DNA of 64,000 nt from positions 37,481 through 101,480 of the forward strand of contig CALJKJ010000004.1 of NCBI GenBank assembly GCA_937973685.1, read 5' to 3'. The notes under the pieces are model-generated. The model was not told the origin of the DNA, searched no databases, and worked only from the letters and a program-made list of their open reading frames with translations. Position 1 is the stretch's first letter. Each line of letters starts with the position of its first letter. The stretch is from an uncultured Flavobacteriales bacterium. Its GTDB lineage: Bacteria; Bacteroidota; Bacteroidia; Flavobacteriales_D; Crocinitomicaceae. Position numbers and translations under genes: made by a program. Below, piece after piece: positions 1 to 7,348 of the stretch.

Positions 1-431
1 GCTACAGAATCCACAATTTCTTTTCGTGTTAACTGACCATCCAATTTTAATTTTTCACGAATAACATATTCGTTTTCTTTTGCCAACAACTTGCGCACTC
101 CATTAGGACCAAAATTAGTTTCAATTAATTCTGTTTTAGGACCATCATCAGGATTGAATTCACCTTTGTAATAAAACACCCGATCTTTTGTAATCAAAAA
201 AGTAATTGCGTTTTTAATTTTTGGTGGATTTGGATTATCTATTATCTCTTTCGCTGGATAAACCAAACTCATCACTTTCGGTTTCGAGAAAGTGGAAGTC
301 AAAACGAAAAACGTTAACAAAAGGAACGCAAGGTCAACCATGGGCGTCATGTCGACATGGGTAGAGCTCTTTTTAGGCCTCTTTTTCCCTTTGCCGCTAT
401 CGCCACCGCCGTTTTCTACTATTTGTGCCAT
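1..431 (-). CDS. ExbD/TolR-family proton-channel subunit (3' end outside window)
   Basis: Biopolymer transport protein ExbD-like; with ExbB it uses the proton gradient to drive periplasmic or outer-membrane work. The start is the ATG at 431. After a Lys-rich cytoplasmic leader of about 25 residues comes the family signature VDMTPMVDLAFLLLTFF, a single membrane helix with the conserved Asp, and then a periplasmic domain that runs off the left edge after about 143 codons. It follows the other exbD by only 14 bases in an exbB-exbD-exbD order, so the three are probably one transcript. Duplicate ExbD genes behind one ExbB are common in Bacteroidota. What the motor energises cannot be told from this window. 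Confidence 0.9.
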   Translation of the reverse strand, partial: MAQIVENGGGDSGKGKKRPKKSSTHVDMTPMVDLAFLLLTFFVLTSTFSKPKVMSLVYPAKEIIDNPNPPKIKNAITFLITKDRVFYYKGEFNPDDGPKTELIETNFGPNGVRKLLAKENEYVIREKLKLDGQLTRKEIVDSV

Positions 432-445
432 GTTTCTATTTGTTT

Positions 446-1120
446 TTATTGTTTGTTCTCTAGCGAGGTAACAAAATGCAAATTATTCAAGTTCAAATCA
501 CGAAATGTCTCAATAGCCATTTTCGCACGAACATACTCAGCTTGACCTTCTACTTTTAATACATACTTCGGTAAAAAGTCTTTTGGATTTACTACTTCAT
601 TAGGTTTCGCTTCGTCTTTTGCTTTCAAAAACGCAGTTTTTCCATACTCTCTCATTGCTATATCTGCAAAGTAAATCCAATCTTTTAATTGATTGTTCGT
701 ACTATCAGCAGGAATTCCTAGCGTTTGAAACTTTTTTCTTCCTTCGCCATCAGTTGATAAGTAAGCTGGTAATTCAGCCATAGAACAACCGATACTGGTG
801 ATTTTCAAATACTCTTCCAAGTGAGAATTATCCACTTTAGCATTGTATTTTTTCACCATTTGAGAAAATACTGACTTGCGTACAGTACTATCACCAGTTA
901 CGTTGAAGAAAAGTCTACCTCCTTTGTCTACCGTTACCAAAATCAATGTTTTTTCTGGAACTTCCTCATCTCCGATAGAAGAAGGAATGTTCACATCAAC
1001 TGGTTCGTTAGAACGAAAGTTTGCAGCAAGCATGAAGAATGTAACCAAAAGAAAAGCCAAGTCCACCATCGGCGTCATGTCGATAGTTGGGGTACCTTTG
1101 GGCATTTTAATTTTTGCCAT
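446..1120 (-). CDS. ExbD/TolR-family protein with long periplasmic domain
   Basis: Second ExbD-like subunit, 224 residues. The N-terminus carries the same signature as its neighbour (IDMTPMVDLAFLLVTFF, about residues 13-29), giving one inner-membrane helix with the proton-carrying Asp. It is clearly longer than the roughly 140 residues usual for ExbD: the periplasmic part includes an additional stretch of about 60-70 residues (around 110-180) before a C-terminal segment that again looks ExbD-like. It lies 35 bases after exbB and 14 bases before the third gene. Its role as a motor subunit is well supported by family; the purpose of the insertion is unknown. Confidence 0.9.
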   Translation of the reverse strand: MAKIKMPKGTPTIDMTPMVDLAFLLVTFFMLAANFRSNEPVDVNIPSSIGDEEVPEKTLILVTVDKGGRLFFNVTGDSTVRKSVFSQMVKKYNAKVDNSHLEEYLKITSIGCSMAELPAYLSTDGEGRKKFQTLGIPADSTNNQLKDWIYFADIAMREYGKTAFLKAKDEAKPNEVVNPKDFLPKYVLKVEGQAEYVRAKMAIETFRDLNLNNLHFVTSLENKQ

Positions 1121-1155
1121 TCTAGTTATCTTTTATAAATGAATATCCGAAGATA

Positions 1156-1956
1156 TTATTTGTTGTTTGCTGAAAATGATTGAACGATAGAGAAGCTAGC
1201 TTCATCCATTGAATGCGTTACTTGGTCAACTTTTGTTGTAAAGATATTGTACAATACAATTGATAAAGTAGAAGCGAAGATACCTAAGAACGTATTAATC
1301 AAGGCCTCAGAGATACCAACAGATAATTTAGATGTATCTGGCGTACCAGCACCCATTGCTTCGAATGAACGAATCATCCCCATTACCGTACCAATCAAAC
1401 CGATCAATACACCAATTGAAGCACATGTTGAAATAACTACTAAGTTTTTAGATAACATTGGTAATTCCAATGCAGTAGCTTCTTCCAATTCTGTTTTAAT
1501 AACTTCCGCTTTTTGTTCTTTGTCCATAGAAGCATCTGTTTTTACTGCTTCATATTTCACTAAACCAGCACGAACAACGTTTGCTAACGAACCTTTTTGT
1601 TTGTCACACTCAGCAATAGCTTCTGATACATTGTTTGCTGCTAACAACCCTTTGATTTTAGCAACAAATGTGTTGATGTTACCACGACCTCTTGATTTTG
1701 CCATAGTTACAAAACGCTCAACAGCGAAAATCATTACAATAATGTTTACCGCGATCAACATCGGTACGATGATTCCACCTTTGTAAACAGTACCTAATGT
1801 GTTTAATGGATGACCTTCTAATACATCACCATCTACGAAATTTGCTTTATCACCTAAGATGAAATGGTAGATTGCTATACCAATACCTACTGCGATAACG
1901 ATAGCTAATGAGGCAACCAATGCTGAAAAACCTCCTCCTGTTTTTGTCTTGCTCAT
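1156..1956 (-). CDS. ExbB/TolQ/MotA-family proton channel
   Basis: Inner-membrane channel subunit of an ExbB-ExbD type motor, 266 residues. A first hydrophobic helix lies near residues 13-34, a second near 59-80, and the long cytoplasmic region is followed by the conserved MotA/TolQ/ExbB block (ASIGVLIGLIGTVMGMI, about residues 180-196) and a last helix with NTFLGIFASTLSIVLYN. It is the first gene of the exbB-exbD-exbD cluster, with a matching promoter box upstream on the minus strand (1995-2002). Fusion to other domains or a gliding-motility identity (GldL-like) is not indicated, so it is called only by family. Confidence 0.92.
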   Translation of the reverse strand: MSKTKTGGGFSALVASLAIVIAVGIGIAIYHFILGDKANFVDGDVLEGHPLNTLGTVYKGGIIVPMLIAVNIIVMIFAVERFVTMAKSRGRGNINTFVAKIKGLLAANNVSEAIAECDKQKGSLANVVRAGLVKYEAVKTDASMDKEQKAEVIKTELEEATALELPMLSKNLVVISTCASIGVLIGLIGTVMGMIRSFEAMGAGTPDTSKLSVGISEALINTFLGIFASTLSIVLYNIFTTKVDQVTHSMDEASFSIVQSFSANNK

Positions 1957-1994
1957 AATTTAGTCTTTTTTGAAACTTTTATTTGTTAAGGGTT

Positions 1995-2002
1995 CAAACA
2001 TA
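1995..2002 (-). promoter_or_regulatory. Promoter -7 box for the exbB cluster
   Basis: CAAACATA on the plus strand reads TATGTTTG on the minus strand, matching the Bacteroidota -7 consensus TAnnTTTG, 38 bases before the exbB start codon. No clear -33 TTG was found. Confidence 0.45.
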
Positions 2003-2228
2003 CTAAAAAGGATTGAAAAAATAATCACCTATAGACCATATTTGTTGCATTTTATAGTAAAGTGTCATTTTGACAAGTTTATCTGTACTACTCTTTTACT
2101 AAGTGAATAGGCACATGTATCGATGTTTGTTATTTTTATGTAAACTCTTTATTAACTCAATATAAATAAGTGTTTCGTACAATTAAATATCACTATTTGT
2201 TGTTGTTCTAAGAAGTAATAAATTCCAT

Positions 2229-2236
2229 TATCTTTG
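2229..2236 (+). promoter_or_regulatory. Promoter -7 box TATCTTTG before paaZ
   Basis: A perfect TAnnTTTG match, 11 bases before the first in-frame ATG (2248) and 29 bases before the ATG at 2266. The closeness to 2248 favours either a nearly leaderless mRNA or use of the second ATG. Confidence 0.65.
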
Positions 2237-2265
2237 ATTTTTCAAAAATGACAAACAATAATATC

Positions 2266-4314
2266 ATGATACAAGTTAAAAATTATGTGTGCGGTCAATG
2301 GGTCGCTGGAGCAGGTTCTGAACAAGAATTGTTTCATGCCATCACTGGAAATACAATTGGATCTGTTTCAAGTAATGGGTTAGATTACAAAGCGATCTTG
2401 GAATATGGAAGAACAGTTGGTGGAGCACAATTACGTAAAATGACTTTTCAAGAAAGAGGTCGTATGCTGAAAGCATTGGCCTTGCATTTGATGGAAAGAA
2501 AAGCTGCTTATTACGCATTATCTGCATATACTGGTGCCACTAAAATTGATTCGTGGATTGATATTGAAGGAGGAATCGGAAATTTATTTGCCAATGCTTC
2601 GTTACGTCGTCAATTTCCAGATTTACCTTATTATGTAGATGGTTCTGCTGCTCCACTTTCCAAAAACGGAACGTTTATCGGCCATCACATCATGGTACCA
2701 AAACAAGGAGTCGCGGTGCATATCAATGCATTTAACTTTCCAATTTGGGGAATGTTAGAGAAAATTGCTGTGAATTTAATGGCAGGTGTTCCTGCAGTTG
2801 TTAAACCATCAGAGTACACCAGTTATTTGACTGAATTAGTTGTAAAAGATATCGTTGATTCAGGAATTTTACCGGAAGGTGCTTTGCAATTGGTTGCAGG
2901 TTCTGGTAAAGGAATCATTGATCATGTTACCGCACAAGATGTTGTCACGTTTACGGGAAGTGCTTTTACAGGACAAAAATTGAAAGCTCATCCTCGATTG
3001 ATTGAAGAATCGGTTCCTTTTAACTTAGAAGCTGATTCATTGAATGCAATGGTATTGGGTCAACAAGTTGCCCCTGGAACAGTTGAATTTGATATTTTCA
3101 TCAAAGAAGTTACCAAAGAAATCACTGTAAAAGCTGGTCAGAAATGTACTGCTGTACGTCGTATTATGGTTCCTGAAAATTATTTGGAAGCAGCTCAACA
3201 AGCAATTTCGAGTCGTCTTGCAACTACTACAATTGGTGACCCTTCGGTGGAAGGTGTGCGCATGGGTGCATTAGCAACACGTTTGCAAGTAGAACGCGTC
3301 CGTCAGAATGTTGAATTACTCGCACAGTCACAACAAATAGTTTTTGGTGATTTGGATAATTTTGATGTTGTGGGAGCGGATAAAAATAATGGTGCGTTTT
3401 TCTCGCCGATTTTATTCTTGAATGACAAACCTTTTGAAAATACAGCAGCTCACGAAATCGAAGCATTTGGACCAGTTTCTACTCTGATGCCGTATAAAAA
3501 TTTGGATGAAGCAATAGCTTTGACAAAATTAGGAAAAGGCTCGTTAGTTACATCAATTGTTACTGCTGATAACAAAGAGGCACGCGATTTTGTGGTTGAA
3601 GCAGCGTGTGTTAATGGACGTATCTTGGTGTTGAATGCTGACTGTGCCAAAGAAAGTACGGGACATGGTTCGCCAATGCCATTATTGACACACGGTGGTC
3701 CTGGACGAGCTGGTGGTGGCGAAGAAATGGGCGGTAAACGTGGTGTGTTACATTATTTACAACGCACAGCAATACAAGGTCATCCAACTACAATTTCAGC
3801 AATTACCGAACAATTCCAAGTCGGTGCTGCAATGCCAGAAGCTAATCCGCACGTTTTTAGACAACATTTTGAAGAATTGGTGATTGGCGATACAGTCTTT
3901 ACGGCTAAACATACTGTTTCGGATGCAGACATTGTCAATTTTGCAAATGTTTCAGGAGATAATTTTTATGCGCACATGGATGCGACTTCGTTGGAAGGGA
4001 CGATATTTGAGCGGCGTGTTGCACATGGTTATTTTGTGTTATCAAAAGCAGCTGGTTTGTTTGTCGATCCAAAGAAAGGTCCTGTGTTACTGAACTACGG
4101 AATTGAAGAGGCACGATTTACTAAACCAGTTTATCCTGGTGCAACAATTGGCGTACGTTTTACGGTGAAAGAAAAGATCGATCAGGAAAAACGTTCGGAA
4201 GATGATATCGCTAAAGGAATCGTTAAATTTTTGGTTGATGTATACGATGAAACAGGTGAAACTGTTGCTTTAGCAACCATTTTGACGATGGTGAAAAAGT
4301 TGAATCAGGATTAA
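2266..4314 (+). CDS. paaZ: Bifunctional oxepin-CoA hydrolase / semialdehyde dehydrogenase PaaZ
   Basis: PaaZ opens the oxepin ring in aerobic phenylacetyl-CoA breakdown and oxidises the resulting semialdehyde with NADP. The N-terminal part (to about residue 520) is an aldehyde dehydrogenase with the catalytic Glu in NLEADSLN and nucleophile Cys in AGQKCTAVRR. The C-terminal 150 residues form a MaoC hot-dog hydratase (IGDTVFTAKHTVSDADIVNFA, split here: IGDTVF then DADIVNFA; RVAHGYFVLS). About 682 residues matches the family. The start at 2266 (MIQVKNY) aligns with family N-termini; an in-frame ATG at 2248 is the alternative. No other paa genes are in the window, so it either serves distant partners or acts on other acyl-CoAs. 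Confidence 0.92.
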   Translation: MIQVKNYVCGQWVAGAGSEQELFHAITGNTIGSVSSNGLDYKAILEYGRTVGGAQLRKMTFQERGRMLKALALHLMERKAAYYALSAYTGATKIDSWIDIEGGIGNLFANASLRRQFPDLPYYVDGSAAPLSKNGTFIGHHIMVPKQGVAVHINAFNFPIWGMLEKIAVNLMAGVPAVVKPSEYTSYLTELVVKDIVDSGILPEGALQLVAGSGKGIIDHVTAQDVVTFTGSAFTGQKLKAHPRLIEESVPFNLEADSLNAMVLGQQVAPGTVEFDIFIKEVTKEITVKAGQKCTAVRRIMVPENYLEAAQQAISSRLATTTIGDPSVEGVRMGALATRLQVERVRQNVELLAQSQQIVFGDLDNFDVVGADKNNGAFFSPILFLNDKPFENTAAHEIEAFGPVSTLMPYKNLDEAIALTKLGKGSLVTSIVTADNKEARDFVVEAACVNGRILVLNADCAKESTGHGSPMPLLTHGGPGRAGGGEEMGGKRGVLHYLQRTAIQGHPTTISAITEQFQVGAAMPEANPHVFRQHFEELVIGDTVFTAKHTVSDADIVNFANVSGDNFYAHMDATSLEGTIFERRVAHGYFVLSKAAGLFVDPKKGPVLLNYGIEEARFTKPVYPGATIGVRFTVKEKIDQEKRSEDDIAKGIVKFLVDVYDETGETVALATILTMVKKLNQD

Positions 4315-4360
4315 GTTAGTTAAAAAAATAAATAGTAACTTATTAAAATAAATTGCTTTA

Positions 4361-4383
4361 TTTGTAATAACTTTGTAATTACA
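4361..4383 (+). promoter_or_regulatory. mazEF promoter with candidate operator
   Basis: TAACTTTG (4368-4375) matches the -7 box, 21 bases before mazE. It is embedded in a direct repeat TTTGTAAT at 4361-4368 and 4372-4379, 11 bases apart (one helical turn), and next to a perfect palindrome TGTAATTACA (4374-4383). AbrB-fold antitoxins usually repress their own promoter, so these are plausible binding sites; that step is inference. Confidence 0.5.
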
Positions 4384-4396
4384 CCAATAATGCGTT

Positions 4397-4642
4397 ATGG
4401 AAGTTTCAATCATCAAAATAGGAAATTCTAAAGGATTTCGTTTAAACAAAGCAATTTTGGAGCGGTATAACATCACTGACAAAATTGAACTTATTCTTGA
4501 AAAAGGACAAATCGTATTGCGTCCAATTTCTGAACCTCGAAAAGGATGGGATAAAGCATTTCAAGAGATGCATGAAAAAGGTGATGACCAATTGCTTATG
4601 GACGATGTTTTTGATGATGAAAACTTCGACGAATGGACCTGA
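4397..4642 (+). CDS. mazE: MazE-type antitoxin (AbrB/SpoVT fold)
   Basis: Small antitoxin of a type II toxin-antitoxin pair, 81 residues. The N-terminal half is a swapped-hairpin AbrB DNA-binding domain (VSIIKIGNSKGFRLNKAIL), and the acidic C-terminal tail (LLMDDVFDDENFDEW) is the type of segment that wraps the toxin. It overlaps the start of the downstream toxin by 10 bases, so translation is coupled and antitoxin is made first. It probably represses its own promoter together with the toxin through the repeats just upstream. The pair sits alone between housekeeping genes. Confidence 0.9.
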   Translation: MEVSIIKIGNSKGFRLNKAILERYNITDKIELILEKGQIVLRPISEPRKGWDKAFQEMHEKGDDQLLMDDVFDDENFDEWT

Positions 4643-4956
4643 AACAATATCAAATAGTTTTGGTTAATCTTGACCCAACCTTGGGTAGTGAGATTCAAAA
4701 AACGCGACCTTGTGTCATTGTTTCACCAAATGAAATGAATAATCATCTAAATACGGTTGTTATCGCACCAATGACTTCAACAAGCAGAAAATATCCAACA
4801 AGAGTTAACATAAATCACAATAATCAAGAAGGCTGGATTGTTATTGATCAAATCAGAACAATTGATAAAGTTAGAATTGTTAAAATATTTGATTCATTAA
4901 AAGACAAGGAAATACAAGCTTGTAAAAAAGTAATCCGTGAAACTTTTGTTGATTAA
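4633..4956 (+). CDS. mazF: MazF/PemK-type endoribonuclease toxin
   Basis: mRNA interferase that cleaves RNA at short sequence motifs, 107 residues, normal for the family. The conserved PemK core is visible: an N-terminal strand (YQIVLVNLDPTLGSE), then QKTRPCVIVSPNEMN with the catalytic Arg region, and TVVIAPMTS with the conserved Thr/Ser. It begins inside the end of the antitoxin gene (ATG at 4633 within the last codons of mazE). No damage is visible, so the pair looks functional. The cleavage motif cannot be predicted from sequence. Confidence 0.93.
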   Translation: MDLKQYQIVLVNLDPTLGSEIQKTRPCVIVSPNEMNNHLNTVVIAPMTSTSRKYPTRVNINHNNQEGWIVIDQIRTIDKVRIVKIFDSLKDKEIQACKKVIRETFVD

Positions 4957-4982
4957 AGTTTATGAAATATAATCATCGGTTG

Positions 4983-5744
4983 TTAGCGCAATAAAAAACT
5001 TAAAACTGCATTCATAAATACATCTGGAGCTTCTGCATGCACCCAGTGTCCTGCGTTTTCAATCGTTAAAAATTGTGCATCTGGAAATACCTCTTCCAGC
5101 ATTTCGTAGTCGTCGTCTAAAATGTAATTGGAAAGTGCTCCGCGAATAAAAAGGGTAGGGGTGAAATTTTCTTCAATCGGTAAGGCTTTTAAAATTTCAT
5201 CCATCTTCTCCTCCAAAACCAGGTAATTCATCCGCCAAGCTAATTGACCTTTCTCTTTCCAGTACAAATTTTTCAGTAGAAATTGTCTTGTTCCGATAGC
5301 TGGCACAAATGGCAACAACAAATTTTCGGCATCTGAGCGTGAGTCCATTGCACTAGCTGAAACAGCGTGAATACCTGCAAGGATTTCTTGGTGGTGCATG
5401 GGGTAGGATTTAACACCAATATCTACAACGATCAACTTCTCCACCATTTCAGGATACAGTTGCGTAAACCGCATCGCTACTTTTCCGCCCATTGAATGAC
5501 CTAAAATCGACACGTTGGATAAACCTAAATCTTTTATGAGTTCATGCAAATCAGCTGCTAAAAGTTCGTAAGAAAATTCATTTGACCAAGCTGAATGTCC
5601 GTGATTGCGTTGGTCGACTAAAATAACTTGGTAGTATTCAGCCAGTTTTTTTGCATGTGTTTGCCAATTGTCTGAATTGCCAAAAAGTCCGTGTAAAATA
5701 ACAAGCGGTTTTCCTTCTCCAACGATGCGGTGTGTTAATTTCAT
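4983..5744 (-). CDS. Alpha/beta hydrolase, YbfF-like esterase
   Basis: Cytosolic alpha/beta-fold hydrolase, 253 residues, best resembling the YbfF esterase group. The oxyanion region is LHGLFGNSDNW (from about residue 18), the nucleophile elbow is GHSMGG with Ser84, and the catalytic His lies in AGHWVHAE (about 233). VDQRNHGHS near residue 43 is typical of these esterases. It follows the heavy-metal-associated lipoprotein gene by 12 bases on the same strand and is probably co-transcribed. The substrate is unknown; YbfF members act on short acyl esters or acyl-CoA, but that is family knowledge only. Confidence 0.85.
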   Translation of the reverse strand: MKLTHRIVGEGKPLVILHGLFGNSDNWQTHAKKLAEYYQVILVDQRNHGHSAWSNEFSYELLAADLHELIKDLGLSNVSILGHSMGGKVAMRFTQLYPEMVEKLIVVDIGVKSYPMHHQEILAGIHAVSASAMDSRSDAENLLLPFVPAIGTRQFLLKNLYWKEKGQLAWRMNYLVLEEKMDEILKALPIEENFTPTLFIRGALSNYILDDDYEMLEEVFPDAQFLTIENAGHWVHAEAPDVFMNAVLSFLLR

Positions 5745-5756
5745 TATGCTTTAACC

Positions 5757-6143
5757 TTATTCAGTAATTGAAGTCACCTCCGCTTTACCTGTGGTGAATT
5801 GTTTGTCGTTGATTTTCTCAATGATAGTCACGATTTCTTTTTCGCTTATTTTTTTATCGTCATAGGCGATAAATGCTTTGTTTGTTTTACGGTCTGTTTC
5901 AAAATCAAAAGAAACACGGTCAACGGCATTAGTTTCTTTGAGCGCCATTCGAATTGACCCGCCGCAAGCATGTTCGCAGGTCATACCACTCACATCGATC
6001 GTTAATTTTTTTGTTGGAACAACTTTTTCCAACGGCTGGTACATGACTTTTTTTTCAATTTTGATGATTTTCTTTTCATCAGTTGATGTACAACTTGTTA
6101 GGTTTAACAGTATGCATGTAACAGCAATTATGTGACGTACCAT
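5757..6143 (-). CDS. Lipoprotein with heavy-metal-associated (HMA) domain
   Basis: Predicted lipoprotein of 128 residues carrying a ferredoxin-like HMA domain. The ATG at 6143 gives a normal signal peptide ending in a lipobox (LLNLTSC), so it is preferred over an upstream start that adds 11 Lys-rich residues. The domain begins KLTIDVSGMTCEHACGGS; the motif is GMTCEHAC rather than the canonical GMTCxxC, so the two cysteines are separated by three residues instead of two. The rest of the domain (VSFDFETDRKTNKAFIAYDD) is normal. A role in copper or other metal handling at the envelope is likely but unproven. It probably heads a two-gene operon with the esterase. Confidence 0.8.
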   Translation of the reverse strand: MVRHIIAVTCILLNLTSCTSTDEKKIIKIEKKVMYQPLEKVVPTKKLTIDVSGMTCEHACGGSIRMALKETNAVDRVSFDFETDRKTNKAFIAYDDKKISEKEIVTIIEKINDKQFTTGKAEVTSITE

Positions 6144-6158
6144 TTTTTGTTTTTTTAG

Positions 6159-6166
6159 CAAAATTA
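6159..6166 (-). promoter_or_regulatory. Promoter -7 box for the HMA lipoprotein
   Basis: CAAAATTA on the plus strand reads TAATTTTG on the minus strand, 15 bases before the preferred start at 6143. This supports that start, since the box lies inside the longer alternative reading frame. Confidence 0.5.
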
Positions 6167-6215
6167 GCAAACTCATTTTGATGGAAGAGGTAATTTGTGT
6201 TAAATTAATTCATTG

Positions 6216-6223
6216 TATTTTTG
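6216..6223 (+). promoter_or_regulatory. Promoter -7 box TATTTTTG before the DUF2480 gene
   Basis: A TAnnTTTG match with a TTG at about 6195-6197 some 18 bases upstream, and only 4 bases before the ATG at 6228. It implies a leaderless or nearly leaderless transcript and rules out the upstream TTG start. Confidence 0.65.
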
Positions 6224-6227
6224 CAGT

Positions 6228-6740
6228 ATGAATGAAATAATAAATCGTGTAGAAAAAAGCGGTGTGATTGCTGTTGATTTAGCGGATTTTATGCCAGGTG
6301 CTTCCGAATTGAAAGCTTTTGACTTTGCGCCTTTTTTATGGAATGAAATGGTCTTGAAAGAAAAGGATTTTCGTGAACAACTCAAAAGTCTTGATTGGTC
6401 CGTTTTTCAAGATAAGCACGTTTATTTGCATTGTTCTATAGATGCAATTTTACCTTCGTGGTCTTACATTTTGGTCACCTCTTATTTGGTAAGAATAGCC
6501 AAGTCAATTGCTATTGGTGGTGAAGCAAATGCGAAACAAACCGCAATGGAGCAAGCAATTCGAGGTTTGGATGTGTCGCACTATCAAGATGGAAAACTGA
6601 TTGTGAAAGGTTGTTCTGATATTCCAAATCCTGCTGCTATTATGTCGTTGTTTTTACAACAAGTTCAACCTGTTTGTTCGTCATTTATGTATGGCGAACC
6701 GTGTTCAACAGTTCCTATTTACAAACGTCCGAAAGCGTAA
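6228..6740 (+). CDS. DUF2480 family protein
   Basis: Conserved Bacteroidota protein of about 170 residues with no known function (DUF2480). Recognisable features are IINRVEKSGVIAVDLADF at the N-terminus, the WSVFQDKHVYLHCSIDAILPSW region (residues about 60-80, quoted as WSVFQDKHVYLHC), and a C-terminal Cys-containing segment (GCSDIPNPAA, YGEPCSTVP). No signal peptide or membrane helix is seen, so it is probably cytosolic. In related genomes members of this family are often near iron-sulfur assembly (SUF) genes, but none are present here. Its 3' end overlaps the convergent deacetylase gene by 26 bases. Confidence 0.85.
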   Translation: MNEIINRVEKSGVIAVDLADFMPGASELKAFDFAPFLWNEMVLKEKDFREQLKSLDWSVFQDKHVYLHCSIDAILPSWSYILVTSYLVRIAKSIAIGGEANAKQTAMEQAIRGLDVSHYQDGKLIVKGCSDIPNPAAIMSLFLQQVQPVCSSFMYGEPCSTVPIYKRPKA

Positions 6741-7344
6741 TTTTCGACGAGTAAAATCCCTTTTCAGCTAGAATAGTAAACAATTGAGGTAACAATTCTT
6801 GTTGGCGTTCCGATATTTTAGGATTATCGTGTAACACAAGAATAGCACCTGGTTGAATCTTTTTGGCTTTTTTCAATATCGTTGAAAGCGCTAATTTCTT
6901 ATCGTAATCGTATGACAGCCACGACCACATAATGATTTTGTGCGTCTGTTCAATGATTTTCGCCTGATTTCTAGTTATTCGACCATAAGGTGGTCGAAAC
7001 AAAGTCGTTGCTTGTATCGATTCGAATTGGCGAAATGATGCAATGTAGTCTTCGGTTGTGTATTTGTGACCTTTTTCGTGACGAAAAGTATGGTTGCCTA
7101 TTTCGTGTCCTTCATTGTTGATACGTTCGACTAAATCAGGATATCTCGTGATGTTTTCCCCGACACAAAAAAAAGTAGCTGTCCAATTACGTTTTTTTAA
7201 CTCATCTAATACGAAGGGCGTTATTTCAGGATTTGGCCCATCATCAAATGTGATGAATATTTTTTTATCAGCAACAAAAAACCTCCACGTGAATTTTGGA
7301 AAAATCCAATCAATCCATCGTGAAGGTTTAAAAAGTCGAAACAT
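6715..7344 (-). CDS. Polysaccharide deacetylase (NodB/CE4 family)
   Basis: Metal-dependent deacetylase of carbohydrate esterase family 4, 209 residues. The catalytic and metal motifs are all visible: FITFDDGPN with the Asp pair at 34-35, the metal His pair in NHTFRHE (85 and 89), the substrate-groove RPPYG (from 117), and LVLHD near residue 170. A hydrophobic, aromatic N-terminus (FKPSRWIDWIFPKF) may anchor it to the membrane. It starts 4 bases after the DUF2723 gene stops, so it is probably co-transcribed. Likely substrates are N-acetylated cell-wall or surface glycans; the exact one is not evident. Confidence 0.9.
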   Translation of the reverse strand: MFRLFKPSRWIDWIFPKFTWRFFVADKKIFITFDDGPNPEITPFVLDELKKRNWTATFFCVGENITRYPDLVERINNEGHEIGNHTFRHEKGHKYTTEDYIASFRQFESIQATTLFRPPYGRITRNQAKIIEQTHKIIMWSWLSYDYDKKLALSTILKKAKKIQPGAILVLHDNPKISERQQELLPQLFTILAEKGFYSSKITLSDVCK

Positions 7345-7348
7345 TTAG

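Noticed and set aside
1247..1786. 179-codon plus-strand frame opposite exbB
   Set aside because: Shadow of a strongly recognised ExbB gene; no promoter and no sensible product.
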